Shown piece by piece: positions 1 through 8,231 of a stretch of 23,021 nt of DNA. Numbering within the stretch: the stretch's first letter is position 1; each line of letters opens with the position of its first letter. Location: NCBI GenBank assembly GCA_018814465.1, contig JAHIZR010000180.1, forward strand, positions 1 through 23,021, in the 5' to 3' direction. The notes beneath the pieces are model-generated. The model searched no databases. It was not told the origin of the DNA and was given only the letters and a program-made list of their open reading frames with translations. This DNA comes from a bacterium (GTDB taxonomy: Bacteria; Electryoneota; RPQS01). The translations under genes were made by a program, and so were the position numbers.

Positions 1-426
1 ACAGATCTCGTACAGCTGCACGATCGAAGAAGCGCTCTCTGTTCCTCTATCATTCTCTGTTCCGGGTACCGTAACAGAGGTGTGATGGCCGATCCGCTTG
101 TTCACACTTACAAGGTCAAAATCGCCGTACCAAATCCGGCGCATCGTCTGCTGCCAGGGATGCTGTGTAATGTCGTGATAGACAATCCGGTAAGCATGGA
201 AGGTGTTGTTGTGCCTATCGGCTGTTTGCTGGCGGACGAGAACGGCAGGCAATATCTATTCGTAGCGGATACGATTGACAACGTCGCTCTGCGGCGTGAT
301 GTGAAACCCGGGTGGCTGGTCAAGACCGGGGTGCAAATAGACTCCGGGCTGCAAGCCGGCGAATCAATAGTTACATTCGGTCACCAAAAGCTGAACGACC
401 GGTTTCCGATCATTCGCACCCGCTAA
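1..426 (+). pseudogene. RND efflux periplasmic adaptor (HlyD/MFP family), internally deleted and cut by the window edge
   Basis: Remnant of the periplasmic adaptor that links an RND pump to an outer-membrane channel. Bases 2-84 read in frame 2 and give a segment ending SFSVPGTVTEV then a stop. This resembles the first barrel strand that precedes the lipoyl domain of MFP adaptors. From about 85 the reading moves to frame 1 and gives ADPLVHTYKVKIAV, then LLPGMLCNVVI, VVVPIGCLL and a C-terminal barrel ending at a TAA at 424-426. This is the membrane-proximal end of the family. The roughly 150-200 residues expected between these parts (lipoyl domain and alpha-hairpin) are missing, so a large deletion plus a frame change joins them near 80-90. 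The GTG at 82 is not a credible native start. The RND remnant follows 18 bases later, as expected for an efflux operon. The C-terminal call is firm; the N-terminal call is moderate because it is short. Confidence 0.72.
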
Positions 427-444
427 TCAGAAAGCCTGAAAAGC

Positions 445-1401
445 ATGAAATCTCGATTCGACTTAGTTCGCTCAGCAATAAAGAATCCGCAAATCGTGCT
501 GGTTCTCACCGGCATTCTGGTGTTGACCGGTGTTTACAGTTTAGTTGTGATGCCGCAGCAGGAGTTTCCGGAATCCGTGATTCTCCAAGGGCTGGTGATC
601 GGAGTTTTTCCGGGCGCTTCTTCGCAGCAAGTGGAAGAGCAGTTAACCACGAAGGTTGAGAACTACCTGTTCGGATACAAGGAAGTCAAGAAGGCGAAAA
701 CCTACTCGATTTCGTAAGAAAACGTCATGTACGTTTTTGTCGAGTTGAACGACAACGTAAAGAATACGGATCAGTTTTGGTCGAAACTGCGGCATGGATT
801 GGATGAACTGAAAGCGGAGTTGCCGTCCGGTGTGAGCGCGCTGATTACCAACAGCGACTTCGGCGATACGGTAGCATTGCTCTTGACGATCAAATCAGAT
901 CAAGCGTCTTATAAGCAGCTTGATGATTATCTCGATCAGCTCGCAAACCAATTACTGAAAGTCGAAGCGATTTCCAAGATCAAGCGCTACGGTATGCAGA
1001 ACGAGGAGATCGGCATCTATCTGAAAGACGAGAAGCTCGCATTTTACGGCATCAAGCCGATGATGGTGCTGGCGGTGCTCAAGACAGAAGGATCGGTCAG
1101 CTATGAGGCGAGTTGGACAACGGGCAGGTCGTGATGCCAATTCACGTGGCGCCGCGCTATCATTCGGAGCTGGATGTGGCCGAACAGATTATTTATGCCG
1201 ATCCAATGGGAACGGTAGTACGGCTGAAGGACGTAGCCCGTATCGAACGCAGTTTGAAAGAGCCGGACTCTTACGTGAAAGTAAACGGAGAGAAGTGCCT
1301 GTTCGTTTCGCTTGAGATGCACCGGAGCTACAACGTTGATCATTTGGGGAGAGAGGTCGACCGCATATTAGAAGAGTTCAGCGAGAACCGAGTGGCGGAT
1401 A
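445..1401 (+). pseudogene. RND efflux transporter (AcrB-like), 5' third only, with nonsense codon and frameshift
   Basis: N-terminal third of an inner-membrane RND pump. It starts at ATG 445 and shows TM1 (about residues 17-37) followed by MPQQEFPES, PGASSQQVEEQLTTKVE and the porter domain. Three lesions are visible. First, an in-frame TAA at 715-717 interrupts the strand that continues as ENVMYVFVEL in the same frame. Second, the frame changes near 1108-1112: frame 1 reads YEA then nonsense to a stop at 1132, while frame 3 resumes ELDNGQVVMPIHV. One G lost from an expected GCGGAG would explain this. Third, pump homology stops near ILEEFSENRVADI, about residue 318 of a usual 1000 or more, where outer-membrane barrel sequence begins. 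Three independent defects plus a decayed partner make sequencing error an unlikely sole cause. The gene cannot make a working pump. Confidence 0.87.
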
Positions 1402-1662
1402 TTGCCCTATGGAACCTTCGGATTGGGGCTTTATACCGCCAGCATCAGCGGCGCCGTAGATGAAGGCAGTATTTCTTTCTCTACACATGAAGCAAATACT
1501 CTCGGTGTGGAGGCAGGCGGCGGACTAAAATTCAGATTAAATCGTTACGTGCGCTTGGTTCTCGATCAACGCTATTGTGAAGTCCGATATCAGACAAAAC
1601 TCGATGGTACTAAGTGCTTCTCCGGCTGGTCAACCGGAGCAGGAATCGAACATAGACTATAG
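1402..1662 (+). pseudogene. Outer-membrane beta-barrel protein, C-terminal fragment
   Basis: About 86 codons in frame 1 read PYGTFGLGLYTASISG, then GVEAGGGLKFRLNRYVRLVLDQRYCEVRYQ, and end GWSTGAGIEHRL. Alternating polar and apolar strands, the 'PYgtfGlGly' opening and the 'GaGieh+L' ending are typical of the last strands of small OMP_b-brl/OmpA-like barrels. No start codon with a ribosome binding site is present. The TTG at 1402 simply lies at the junction with the RND remnant, whose frame 3 continues over the first bases of this fragment. One deletion running from inside the pump gene into this barrel gene would produce the arrangement. A hairpin terminator follows 33 bases after the stop. 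The exact family is not resolvable from this length. Confidence 0.6.
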
Positions 1663-1694
1663 CAACCACGCAAATTCCACATTAGCTACAAAAC

Positions 1695-1723
1695 AAGCCC
1701 GCAAGAGATTTCTTGCGGGCTTT
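1695..1723 (+). terminator. Rho-independent-type hairpin after the decayed efflux region
   Basis: Perfect 12-bp stem (AAGCCCGCAAGA at 1695-1706 with TCTTGCGGGCTT at 1711-1722) closing a GATT loop. Only three T follow, so plus-strand termination may be weak. It lies 33 bases after the barrel remnant's stop and probably ended the original operon. Confidence 0.7.
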
Positions 1724-2214
1724 CAGCGGATTAAACCCCCCTTGTGTTCCCCCCATAGAATGGGGGGAGAACGAAGATTCCAAGCAAGTGAAGCACCTGC
1801 GCGGCAAGTATACGATCTTCAGCAACACGCGGGAGCGTGTTGTCTAGTGCCGATTGCTGCTCCGTTGAAATGCGAGAATGGGCTTTTGTCGGGATTCCGA
1901 TAAATCAACTGCGAAGACTTGTTGATTTTCCGGAATGACAGTAGTTGGTGTGTGAAGACTTATTGGTTTTCCCGGAATGACAGATCGAATACCCCGATCA
2001 TGTAATACAGTCTACTGGATCTGTTCATCACTCAAAACATAAATAGACTAACAAAGTCATATACCTTCTATGCTGTTTTCCAGAACACTGAAAAGAAATC
2101 CGTGAAATGTTGATATTCGCTTCAAAATGAATACGGGAACTCACATTTAGTATTCTTATTCATATTAATAATAATTATTTACGATTATATGCTACTACTT
2201 ATGCCCACTAAGAA
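1724..2214. other. Gene-free stretch with several hairpins and a short direct repeat
   Basis: No credible gene was found on either strand. Visible structures are a perfect 8-bp stem TCCCCCCA/TGGGGGGA (1748-1755 and 1761-1768), an 8-bp stem CAACACGC-GGGA-GCGTGTTG (1823-1842), and an imperfect 16-bp inverted repeat (1894-1909 with 1921-1936, two mismatches). A direct repeat of about 29-30 bases lies at 1913-1941 and 1954-1983. From about 2140 the sequence becomes very AT-rich and probably holds the promoter of the membrane-protein gene at 2215, but I cannot name a specific -35/-10 pair. Confidence 0.6.
1894..1983. repeat. Two-copy direct repeat overlapping an inverted repeat
   Basis: Copy 1 (1913-1941) and copy 2 (1954-1983) share GAAGACTT, TTG(A/G)TTTTC and CCGGAATGACAG, with a one-base length difference. 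The right arm of an inverted repeat (ATTCCG...AATCAAC at 1894-1909 against GTTGATTTTCCGGAAT at 1921-1936) lies inside copy 1. It may be a dispersed intergenic repeat. A related GTCATTCCG string sits at 14666-14674, ahead of cheA. Confidence 0.55.
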
Positions 2215-4251
2215 ATGAAGCACCGCTCATTCATTGCAACTCTATATAGGTTGACTTATATTAAAGAACGTTCCCCTGCGCCAAGCTTCAAGAAATCTTC
2301 ACAAATATCCACAAAACCTATGAGACAACATTTCAAAAGATATGCGGCAAATGCGATTATTCTGATCGCAGGGATCCTGATCGGATTTCTCGTTTGGAAT
2401 CTGATCAATCTTCCTTATCACAATCCGTATAATGTGGTCGGCGTTCTGTCCGATCTGCATTTCAATCCAAACACAAATGTGGCGCGCTATCTCGTCTTTC
2501 TGTGCGTTCCGGTATTTGTGTTGTTGTTTGTCTATTGGTTTTCCCGCAAGCGGGCCTCATGGCTATTCGGACCGAACGAGAATGCAGCCCTAATCGACGA
2601 CAGCAAGGAGTTCACGTCATCAAACAAGGTATACATTCTGCTCATTTTCGGGATATTGATCCTTACTTCGCATTACCGGTATTTGGATAATCCTGCAGGG
2701 GCGGCGAGTCCGCCGATGATGGATCACTTTCACAATGGAGAAGCGACAGCCGCGGCAGTAGCCTATGAGAATGGCTTAGTTCCGTACCGCGACTTCTATG
2801 TCGCCCGCGGGATCATACAGGATCCTCTCAAGGTACTTGCTTCTTTCGAGTTATTCGGCAGAGCGCAGTCATCCGTACGGGTTTTTGAGAGCATCCAGAG
2901 AATCCTGACTTACGGAGCTTTAGGTGTACTGTTCATTTTATTTTTCAGGAGAAACTATCTGGCGTCGGCTTTTATCGCTTCGATCTTCTATCTTTTGCCT
3001 GTGATAGGATATCTGACTCCCTCACGGTTATGGGAGCGGGATTTGTTGTTCTTTCTCTTCCTCATCGCCTTGCTGCTGATTCAGCGAGGAGTCAAGCGTG
3101 AGAATGAACCCTACGCGCCGACGTCTCCGGGGCTTGTGTACGCGGGAGCTTTCACATTGTGTTTTCTTGCGCCGGTGGGATTTGCCTATTCACTTGACCG
3201 AGGGTTTTTTCTGACAGCCGTACTAATCCTGGTGTGGCCGCTGTTGTTTTTCATAACCCTTCGACAGAGCCGGTTACGTCCGGGATTTTTCATCGCATCC
3301 CTATCGGGATTTGCGATTGGATTTCTCGTGCTCGGTTTTACACTGAAATGGGCTTATGGCGATATGTTTCGCTTTGCTTTTATTCAATTGCCGGGGTATA
3401 AGGAATTCGTGGATGGGCTTGAATTCGGGATCAGTGGATACAGCCTTAAAGCAAACCTTTACCGGATGTACATTCTCGTGCTGCATGCAGCGGCAGTATT
3501 CTGGCTGGCATATAAGTACCTTCAGCATATCAATCAAGAAGCCGCCGGATTCTGGCTTTCCACGCAAACCTTTATCCGCAAGTATTTATTCGAGATCGCT
3601 TTCCTATTGCTTTCCATTGCATCGTTCCGCTACGCGTTGGGACGGGCGGATCGAGATCATATCGCCACGGCCGGCGCTTACAACATTCTTTTTCTCTTGT
3701 ATATCGCGGTCAAATATTATTTGCCGCAAATCACGGGAAGCAGGAAACTGAGACGAGTTCTCATCAGTGGAATGACTGTCATCTTGGTTGTTGTTACGAG
3801 TGTGAATGTTTACCGGCTGATTACCCGGGACGTGCTGTTTCATGCTTACCCATTCGGTCGAACCGATACGGAGATGTTGACACCGGACTATCGGGAGCTG
3901 ACGGCCTATCTCAAGCCGCTTGTCAGCGAAGAGGCGCAATTTGTCACGCTCACAAATGAAGCCTCGTTGTATTATTTGCTGGATGAGCCGTGCCCGCTTA
4001 AGTTCGCGGAGATCTGGTTCGGGACAACGGATTATTTTCAGCTCGAGATGGTCAAGCAGTTGGAATCGAAACCCGTGCGGTATATTCTCTATACAAACGA
4101 CGCCGTCTGGAATGAAATCGACGGGGTGAATAACAAGCGGCGCGCTCCCATTATTTTTGATTATGTCGACCGGAACTTCCAGCCCTATCATAGGATCGGG
4201 AGTCATGATATTTGGATTCGTAAGACCGACATTCCGGTGGATGGCAAGTAA
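2215..4251 (+). CDS. Large multi-pass membrane protein, probable GT-C type glycosyltransferase
   Basis: 678 residues with about a dozen hydrophobic helices (for example near 45-66, 91-110, 138-150, 232-247, 276-290, 330-350, 359-380, 460-475 and 515-532), followed by a soluble C-terminal part (about 545-678). The loop after the third helix carries PPMMDHFHNGEA and GLVPYRDFYVARG. That resembles the acidic first-loop motif of GT-C enzymes, which use lipid-linked sugars and act on the periplasmic side of the membrane. The tail (YLKPLV, EASLYYLLDEP, KPVRYILYTND) resembles the soluble end of such proteins. The start is uncertain: ATG 2215 has only a weak purine stretch before it, and ATG 2320 (643 residues) begins just before the first TM and also lacks a clear site. 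It stands alone between two non-coding gaps, so acceptor and pathway are unknown. Function is inferred from topology and one motif. Confidence 0.62.
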   Translation: MKHRSFIATLYRLTYIKERSPAPSFKKSSQISTKPMRQHFKRYAANAIILIAGILIGFLVWNLINLPYHNPYNVVGVLSDLHFNPNTNVARYLVFLCVPVFVLLFVYWFSRKRASWLFGPNENAALIDDSKEFTSSNKVYILLIFGILILTSHYRYLDNPAGAASPPMMDHFHNGEATAAAVAYENGLVPYRDFYVARGIIQDPLKVLASFELFGRAQSSVRVFESIQRILTYGALGVLFILFFRRNYLASAFIASIFYLLPVIGYLTPSRLWERDLLFFLFLIALLLIQRGVKRENEPYAPTSPGLVYAGAFTLCFLAPVGFAYSLDRGFFLTAVLILVWPLLFFITLRQSRLRPGFFIASLSGFAIGFLVLGFTLKWAYGDMFRFAFIQLPGYKEFVDGLEFGISGYSLKANLYRMYILVLHAAAVFWLAYKYLQHINQEAAGFWLSTQTFIRKYLFEIAFLLLSIASFRYALGRADRDHIATAGAYNILFLLYIAVKYYLPQITGSRKLRRVLISGMTVILVVVTSVNVYRLITRDVLFHAYPFGRTDTEMLTPDYRELTAYLKPLVSEEAQFVTLTNEASLYYLLDEPCPLKFAEIWFGTTDYFQLEMVKQLESKPVRYILYTNDAVWNEIDGVNNKRRAPIIFDYVDRNFQPYHRIGSHDIWIRKTDIPVDGK

Positions 4252-4322
4252 TGCGGAGATCAGGGATGCTGTATAGCCCGGCATGCTGAGGCCTCGGGCT
4301 TCGGCGTTTCGTGCCCTGCTTT

Positions 4323-4348
4323 GAGGACTGCACAAGCAGTCCTCTTTT
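4323..4348 (+). terminator. Rho-independent terminator after the membrane-protein gene
   Basis: Perfect 9-bp stem GAGGACTGC (4323-4331) and GCAGTCCTC (4336-4344), ACAA loop, then TTTT. It lies 71 bases after the stop at 4251 and separates this gene from the regulator at 4493. Confidence 0.85.
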
Positions 4349-4492
4349 ATTGAAGTACATTTTAACGGACGAATATACAGTCACTTGCAGAACAAATCCG
4401 ATTGCGATTTTGAGGCAACTGTTTCCTAATCAATTTCAAACAATGTTAGGCTACATTGTACCGAAATCATCATTAAACATCAGAAGCGGATT

Positions 4493-5200
4493 ATGCCTAA
4501 ACAAAGCATTTTGGTTGTAGAAGATGAACACGATATCCGTGAGCTCTTGGAGTTCAATCTTAACCGTGAGGGATTTCAGGCTGTCGGAGTTGAGACAGGA
4601 GACGCGGCGATGCGAAGCATACGAGAATCCGCGCCGGATTTGGTCCTGCTGGATTTAATGCTGCCGGGGATGGATGGGCTTGAAGTGTGCCGCCGTCTAA
4701 AACAAAGTGAGAATACTCGCGAGATACCGATTGTTATTTTAACAGCCAAGGGCGAAGAATCCGATATCGTGACGGGCTTGGAATTAGGAGCCGATGATTA
4801 CATCACGAAGCCGTTCAGCCCGCGTGTGGTCGTTGCGCGCGTAAAGGCGGTAATTCGCCGCCGTTCCGAGCCGATTGCTGGGAAAGACGAGGTATTGAAC
4901 TTCAGCGGACTGACGATCCATCCGGGACGTCATGAAGTGCTGATTGACGGAAAGAATGTGGAACTGACGAAAACCGAGCTGCAGATTCTGCATAATTTGG
5001 CACGACGTCCGGGCTGGGTGTTTACACGCTATCAATTGATCGACGCGATTCACGGCGAGAAATATGCGGTTTCCGACCGTTCCGTCGATGTGCAAGTTGT
5101 CGGGCTGCGCCGCAAGCTTGGCGATTGCGCGACGCTGATTGAAACCGTGAGAGGCGTTGGCTATCGTTTTCGCGTTAAAGAATTGTTAGGAATCGGTTAG
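4493..5200 (+). CDS. phoB: PhoB-like OmpR-family response regulator
   Basis: 235 residues: a receiver domain (about 3-120) then a winged-helix DNA-binding domain (about 133-230). The phosphorylation pocket is complete: E10/D11, acceptor D54 (in LLDLMLPGMDGLEV), T84, Y103 and K106 (YITKPF). The C-terminal segment SDRSVDVQVVGLRRKLGD followed by IETVRGVGYRF is the PhoB-type recognition helix and wing. PhoB proteins sense phosphate limitation through a PhoR kinase and bind direct repeats with 11-bp phasing. No kinase is encoded beside it, so the partner must lie elsewhere. It starts at ATG 4493, with only a loose AGAAG-type site upstream. A terminator follows, and then a Pho-box-like array before the next gene. 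The OmpR-family call is certain; the PhoB subtype is likely. Confidence 0.82.
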   Translation: MPKQSILVVEDEHDIRELLEFNLNREGFQAVGVETGDAAMRSIRESAPDLVLLDLMLPGMDGLEVCRRLKQSENTREIPIVILTAKGEESDIVTGLELGADDYITKPFSPRVVVARVKAVIRRRSEPIAGKDEVLNFSGLTIHPGRHEVLIDGKNVELTKTELQILHNLARRPGWVFTRYQLIDAIHGEKYAVSDRSVDVQVVGLRRKLGDCATLIETVRGVGYRFRVKELLGIG

Positions 5201-5275
5201 GAAAGCTTTCATAAGTATCAGATTTTGATTCTAAGTGGATTGCTAATCCACACATTAATAATACGATGTATGCCT

Positions 5276-5310
5276 GGCTTGAAGCTATAATGTTTCAAGC
5301 CTTTTTATTT
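5276..5310 (+). terminator. Rho-independent terminator after the PhoB-like gene
   Basis: 8-bp stem GGCTTGAA (5276-5283) and TTCAAGCC (5294-5301), 10-base loop, then TTTTTATTT. A second, smaller hairpin (GTGGATT/AATCCAC, 5235-5251) lies before it. The receptor gene downstream therefore needs its own promoter. Confidence 0.88.
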
Positions 5311-5323
5311 CCGCCGGACTTGT

Positions 5324-5373
5324 CTAACGTAAACTTAACAACTCACTCACAGATGATTAACAGAATTATAGCA
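5324..5373 (+). promoter_or_regulatory. Pho-box-like array: TTAACA-type hexamers every 11 bp
   Basis: Hexamers at an exact 11-base period: CTAACG (5324), TTAACA (5335), CTCACA (5346), TTAACA (5357), and a weaker ATAGCA (5368). PhoB/PhoP-type regulators bind tandem direct repeats with 11-bp phasing. The Bacillus PhoP half-site (TTAACA-like) and the cyanobacterial Pho box (PyTTAAPy-type octamers with 3-bp spacers) have this spacing and core. A possible -10, TATAGC, sits at 5367-5372. The array lies between the phoB terminator and the receptor start at 5414. Binding by the adjacent PhoB-like protein is an inference. Confidence 0.62.
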
Positions 5374-5413
5374 AATTCGTGAAACGTAAAAGAGCCTTAA
5401 AGAGGAGTATTCC

Positions 5414-8176
5414 TTGAACTGCCATTTGAACAGACTGTTTATATCATTTGCCGCGGTCTTGATACTTGTTCAGACTGCCGCCGCGGCCACCATCAGCGGG
5501 AAGATTTCGGATGCGCAAACCGGCGAAGCTCTGATCGGTGCAACGATAATGATAGACGGTACGTCAATTGGCGCGGCGGCTTCGCTGGACGGCAGTTTCC
5601 TGATTGAATCGGCTCCCGCAGGCGAATTGCTGCTGCGCGCTTCCATAATCGGATACGAAACTCTGGAACAATCATTAGTTATTGCATCCGCGAGTGACAG
5701 CGCATTTATCGATATCTCATTGAACGAGACGTCGCTGCAGGGGGCGGAAGTCGTGATTGAGGGAGCCGCCGAGAAAGGAAGCGCGAAGCGTGAGCTTGAG
5801 GATCGTATGACATCGGTCGTTATGACCGATGGGTTGTCAGGAGAGGCTATTCGCAAGGCACCGGACCCCAGTGTTGCCTCAGTCATTCGCCGCGCGACAG
5901 GTGTTTCGGTTTCGGGAGGTGATCCGATTATCCGGGGTCTGGGAATACGATACAGCAAGGTCACTTTGAACGACGCGTTTGTATCCGGCACCGAGCCGAA
6001 CCGGAGCGCGGTTTCGCTTGATTTGTTTCCGTCCTCGATGATGAGTCAAGTTACGATCAACAAATCCTATACTCCGGATCAATTCGGCGAATTCAGCGGG
6101 GGGACGATCAATATGAATACATGGGATGCGCTGGGCGCAAATGAATTGTCGGTCAGCGTAAAGACCTCGGTAAACTCGCAAACGACGGGACGGAATTTCC
6201 TGACTTACAGCGGCGGCGGATTGGATTTGCTCGGTTATGATGACGGCACTCGCGCGCTGCCGGATGTGATTCGGAACGCTTCGACCAAGATTACTTTGCG
6301 CGGTCAGTTTTCGGATATCGGCTACGGCGCCGCGGAATTGGAAGCGTTGAGCAAGTCGTTTCCGAATACCTGGAATACGCGGCAGGTAACAGCCGGACCG
6401 AACCAGAGCTTCAATTGGTCTCTCTCGCGCGGGTCCTCCCTGTTCGGCAAGAAGCTTGACTATATATTATCGGGACGCTATTCGAACGCGAGCAACTATA
6501 AAGAGGTTGAACGCAGCATTTATAAAGGCGGCGCGGGCAACACGGTCGAGCTTCAGCATAGTTACGATTTCGAGCACTACAGCCGGTCTGTCGGATTAGG
6601 CGGCATCGCGGCGTTTCGGTGGGAGACCTCCCCCCTCACCCGCTTTAGTTTTCAGTCAATGTACAATCATGAGTTAGAAGACGAGACGCGGTATTTCGAA
6701 GGATGGAATGACGACCGCGGCAAGAATATTCAAGATACCCGGCTGCGTTTCGTATCACAGAATACATACACCAATCAGCTTTCGGGCCGTCATGTGATGC
6801 CGTCTTTCGCCCAGTCGGTGCTGGACTGGAAGGTCTCGCACTCGCTGGGGACACGCTATGAGCCGGATACCCGTGAATTTCAGTATGAGGCGAATCCGGG
6901 CGAGGCATTCGTGTTAGCGGACGAGAGTCAGAGCGGTTCGAGGATATTCAATGATTTGACGGATCACACGATTACCGTATCATCGGACTGGCAGCTTCAT
7001 CCGGAAGCAAGTGAGCTGAAGCTTAAGACCGGATTTGCCGTTGTGAATCGCTGGCGCGATTCGGAGACGCGTTTTTTTCAGTTCGAGCCGCAGTCGTACC
7101 ACACCGTTGATATCAGTCAGGATCCGGAGTCTATTTTCGGCGCCGAGCATATCAATTCAAGCGGATTTCTGGTACGGGAAGCGACCCGTCCGACCGACAG
7201 CTATGATGCCGCTCAGCAAATCGCGGCTTTCTATATGATGGCAGAGCGTCCCGTTTCTTCGAAACTGCGCGTCATTGGCGGAGTCCGTGTCGAGCAGGCG
7301 CATCAAGAGGTGAATTCCTACGAGTTGTTCGCGGCTTCCGCTACTCCGGTAAAGGGTGAATTGGATAATCTGGACATTCTGCCCGCTTTAAATTTGATCT
7401 ATGAGCTACATGAGCGGGAGAATCTTCGCCTCGCGGCAAGTCAGACGGTTTCGCGGCCGGATTTTCGAGAACTGTCCGCCTTCGAATTTACGGATATTAT
7501 CGGCGGTCATGCGGTGATCGGGAATCCCAATCTGAAACGGGCATTGATTCAGAATCTGGATTTGCGCTGGGAAAAAATGAGCGGAGTCAGCGATTTGGTG
7601 GCTATCAGCGCCTTCTACAAGCACTTCCACAATCCGGTCGAGGTGACGATTCAAGCGACAGCTCAGAATCGTGTTTCCTATGAAAACGCACAGGGAGCGG
7701 AGAATTACGGTCTAGAGTTTGAAGTGCGCCGCCAACTTGGAGCGATTTACGAAACACTGGATCCGTTCTCGATGTCGGTGAATCTGACGCTCGTGCAGTC
7801 CGATATTCAATTGAGCGACAGCACCGCGGGAATCCAGACATCGTCACGTCGTCCGCTGCATGGGCAATCGCCTTACTTGTTGAATGCGGGATTGAGCTAC
7901 GCGAATTACAGATCAGGGACTCAAGCTGATATATTCCTGCATGTGTTCGGCAAGCGCATTGACGAAGTAGGCAGCAAGCCGCTGCCGGACATTTACGAGT
8001 TGCCTCATCCTGACCTCGATTTTTCACTTCGCCAGCCGCTCACGAGTCACTTCAGTCTGAACGGGACTGCGCAGAACCTGCTCGATCCCGAGATCCGGTT
8101 TCAGCAAGGGGATCAATACACCGAACACTATCGTTTAGGCCGGACCTACAGTCTGGGTCTAAGCTATCGCAGGTAG
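5414..8176 (+). CDS. TonB-dependent outer-membrane receptor with N-terminal carboxypeptidase-regulatory-like domain
   Basis: 920 residues. A signal peptide (about 1-24, ending QTAAAA) is followed by a CarboxypepD_reg-like beta-sandwich (about 25-104, TISGKISDAQTGEALIGATI). Next come a plug domain (about 128-236, with IIRGLGIRYSKVTLND, LDLFPSSMMSQVTI and SYTPDQFGEFSGG) and a 22-strand-type barrel to the end. Such receptors import scarce ligands across the outer membrane using TonB energy. The start is TTG 5414: an AGAGGAG site at 5401-5407 lies 6 bases before it and no ATG fits the signal peptide. It lies directly after a Pho-box-like array and a PhoB-like regulator, and 52 bases before a lipoprotein gene. 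That context suggests a phosphate or organophosphate ligand, but the ligand is not shown by the sequence itself. Confidence 0.93.
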   Translation: MNCHLNRLFISFAAVLILVQTAAAATISGKISDAQTGEALIGATIMIDGTSIGAAASLDGSFLIESAPAGELLLRASIIGYETLEQSLVIASASDSAFIDISLNETSLQGAEVVIEGAAEKGSAKRELEDRMTSVVMTDGLSGEAIRKAPDPSVASVIRRATGVSVSGGDPIIRGLGIRYSKVTLNDAFVSGTEPNRSAVSLDLFPSSMMSQVTINKSYTPDQFGEFSGGTINMNTWDALGANELSVSVKTSVNSQTTGRNFLTYSGGGLDLLGYDDGTRALPDVIRNASTKITLRGQFSDIGYGAAELEALSKSFPNTWNTRQVTAGPNQSFNWSLSRGSSLFGKKLDYILSGRYSNASNYKEVERSIYKGGAGNTVELQHSYDFEHYSRSVGLGGIAAFRWETSPLTRFSFQSMYNHELEDETRYFEGWNDDRGKNIQDTRLRFVSQNTYTNQLSGRHVMPSFAQSVLDWKVSHSLGTRYEPDTREFQYEANPGEAFVLADESQSGSRIFNDLTDHTITVSSDWQLHPEASELKLKTGFAVVNRWRDSETRFFQFEPQSYHTVDISQDPESIFGAEHINSSGFLVREATRPTDSYDAAQQIAAFYMMAERPVSSKLRVIGGVRVEQAHQEVNSYELFAASATPVKGELDNLDILPALNLIYELHERENLRLAASQTVSRPDFRELSAFEFTDIIGGHAVIGNPNLKRALIQNLDLRWEKMSGVSDLVAISAFYKHFHNPVEVTIQATAQNRVSYENAQGAENYGLEFEVRRQLGAIYETLDPFSMSVNLTLVQSDIQLSDSTAGIQTSSRRPLHGQSPYLLNAGLSYANYRSGTQADIFLHVFGKRIDEVGSKPLPDIYELPHPDLDFSLRQPLTSHFSLNGTAQNLLDPEIRFQQGDQYTEHYRLGRTYSLGLSYRR

Positions 8177-8217
8177 CATAGAACAATCTTCACAATAAAG
8201 TCATCAATCAGTTCCTT

Positions 8218-8231
8218 AGGAGGAAACCTTG
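8218..8231 (+). promoter_or_regulatory. Strong ribosome binding site fixing a TTG start
   Basis: AGGAGG at 8218-8223 lies 5 bases before TTG 8229-8231. It fixes the start of the lipoprotein just ahead of its signal peptide. The receptor upstream also uses TTG with a good site (5401-5407). Confidence 0.85.

Noticed and set aside
715..717. Possible recoding of the in-frame TAA in the RND gene
   Set aside because: TAA is not a known selenocysteine or pyrrolysine codon, and the same gene has a frameshift and a truncation, so a plain nonsense mutation is the simpler reading.
3604..4335. 243-codon open frame on the minus strand
   Set aside because: It is antisense to the membrane-protein gene; its translation is rich in Arg, Pro and His without any fold or family signal.
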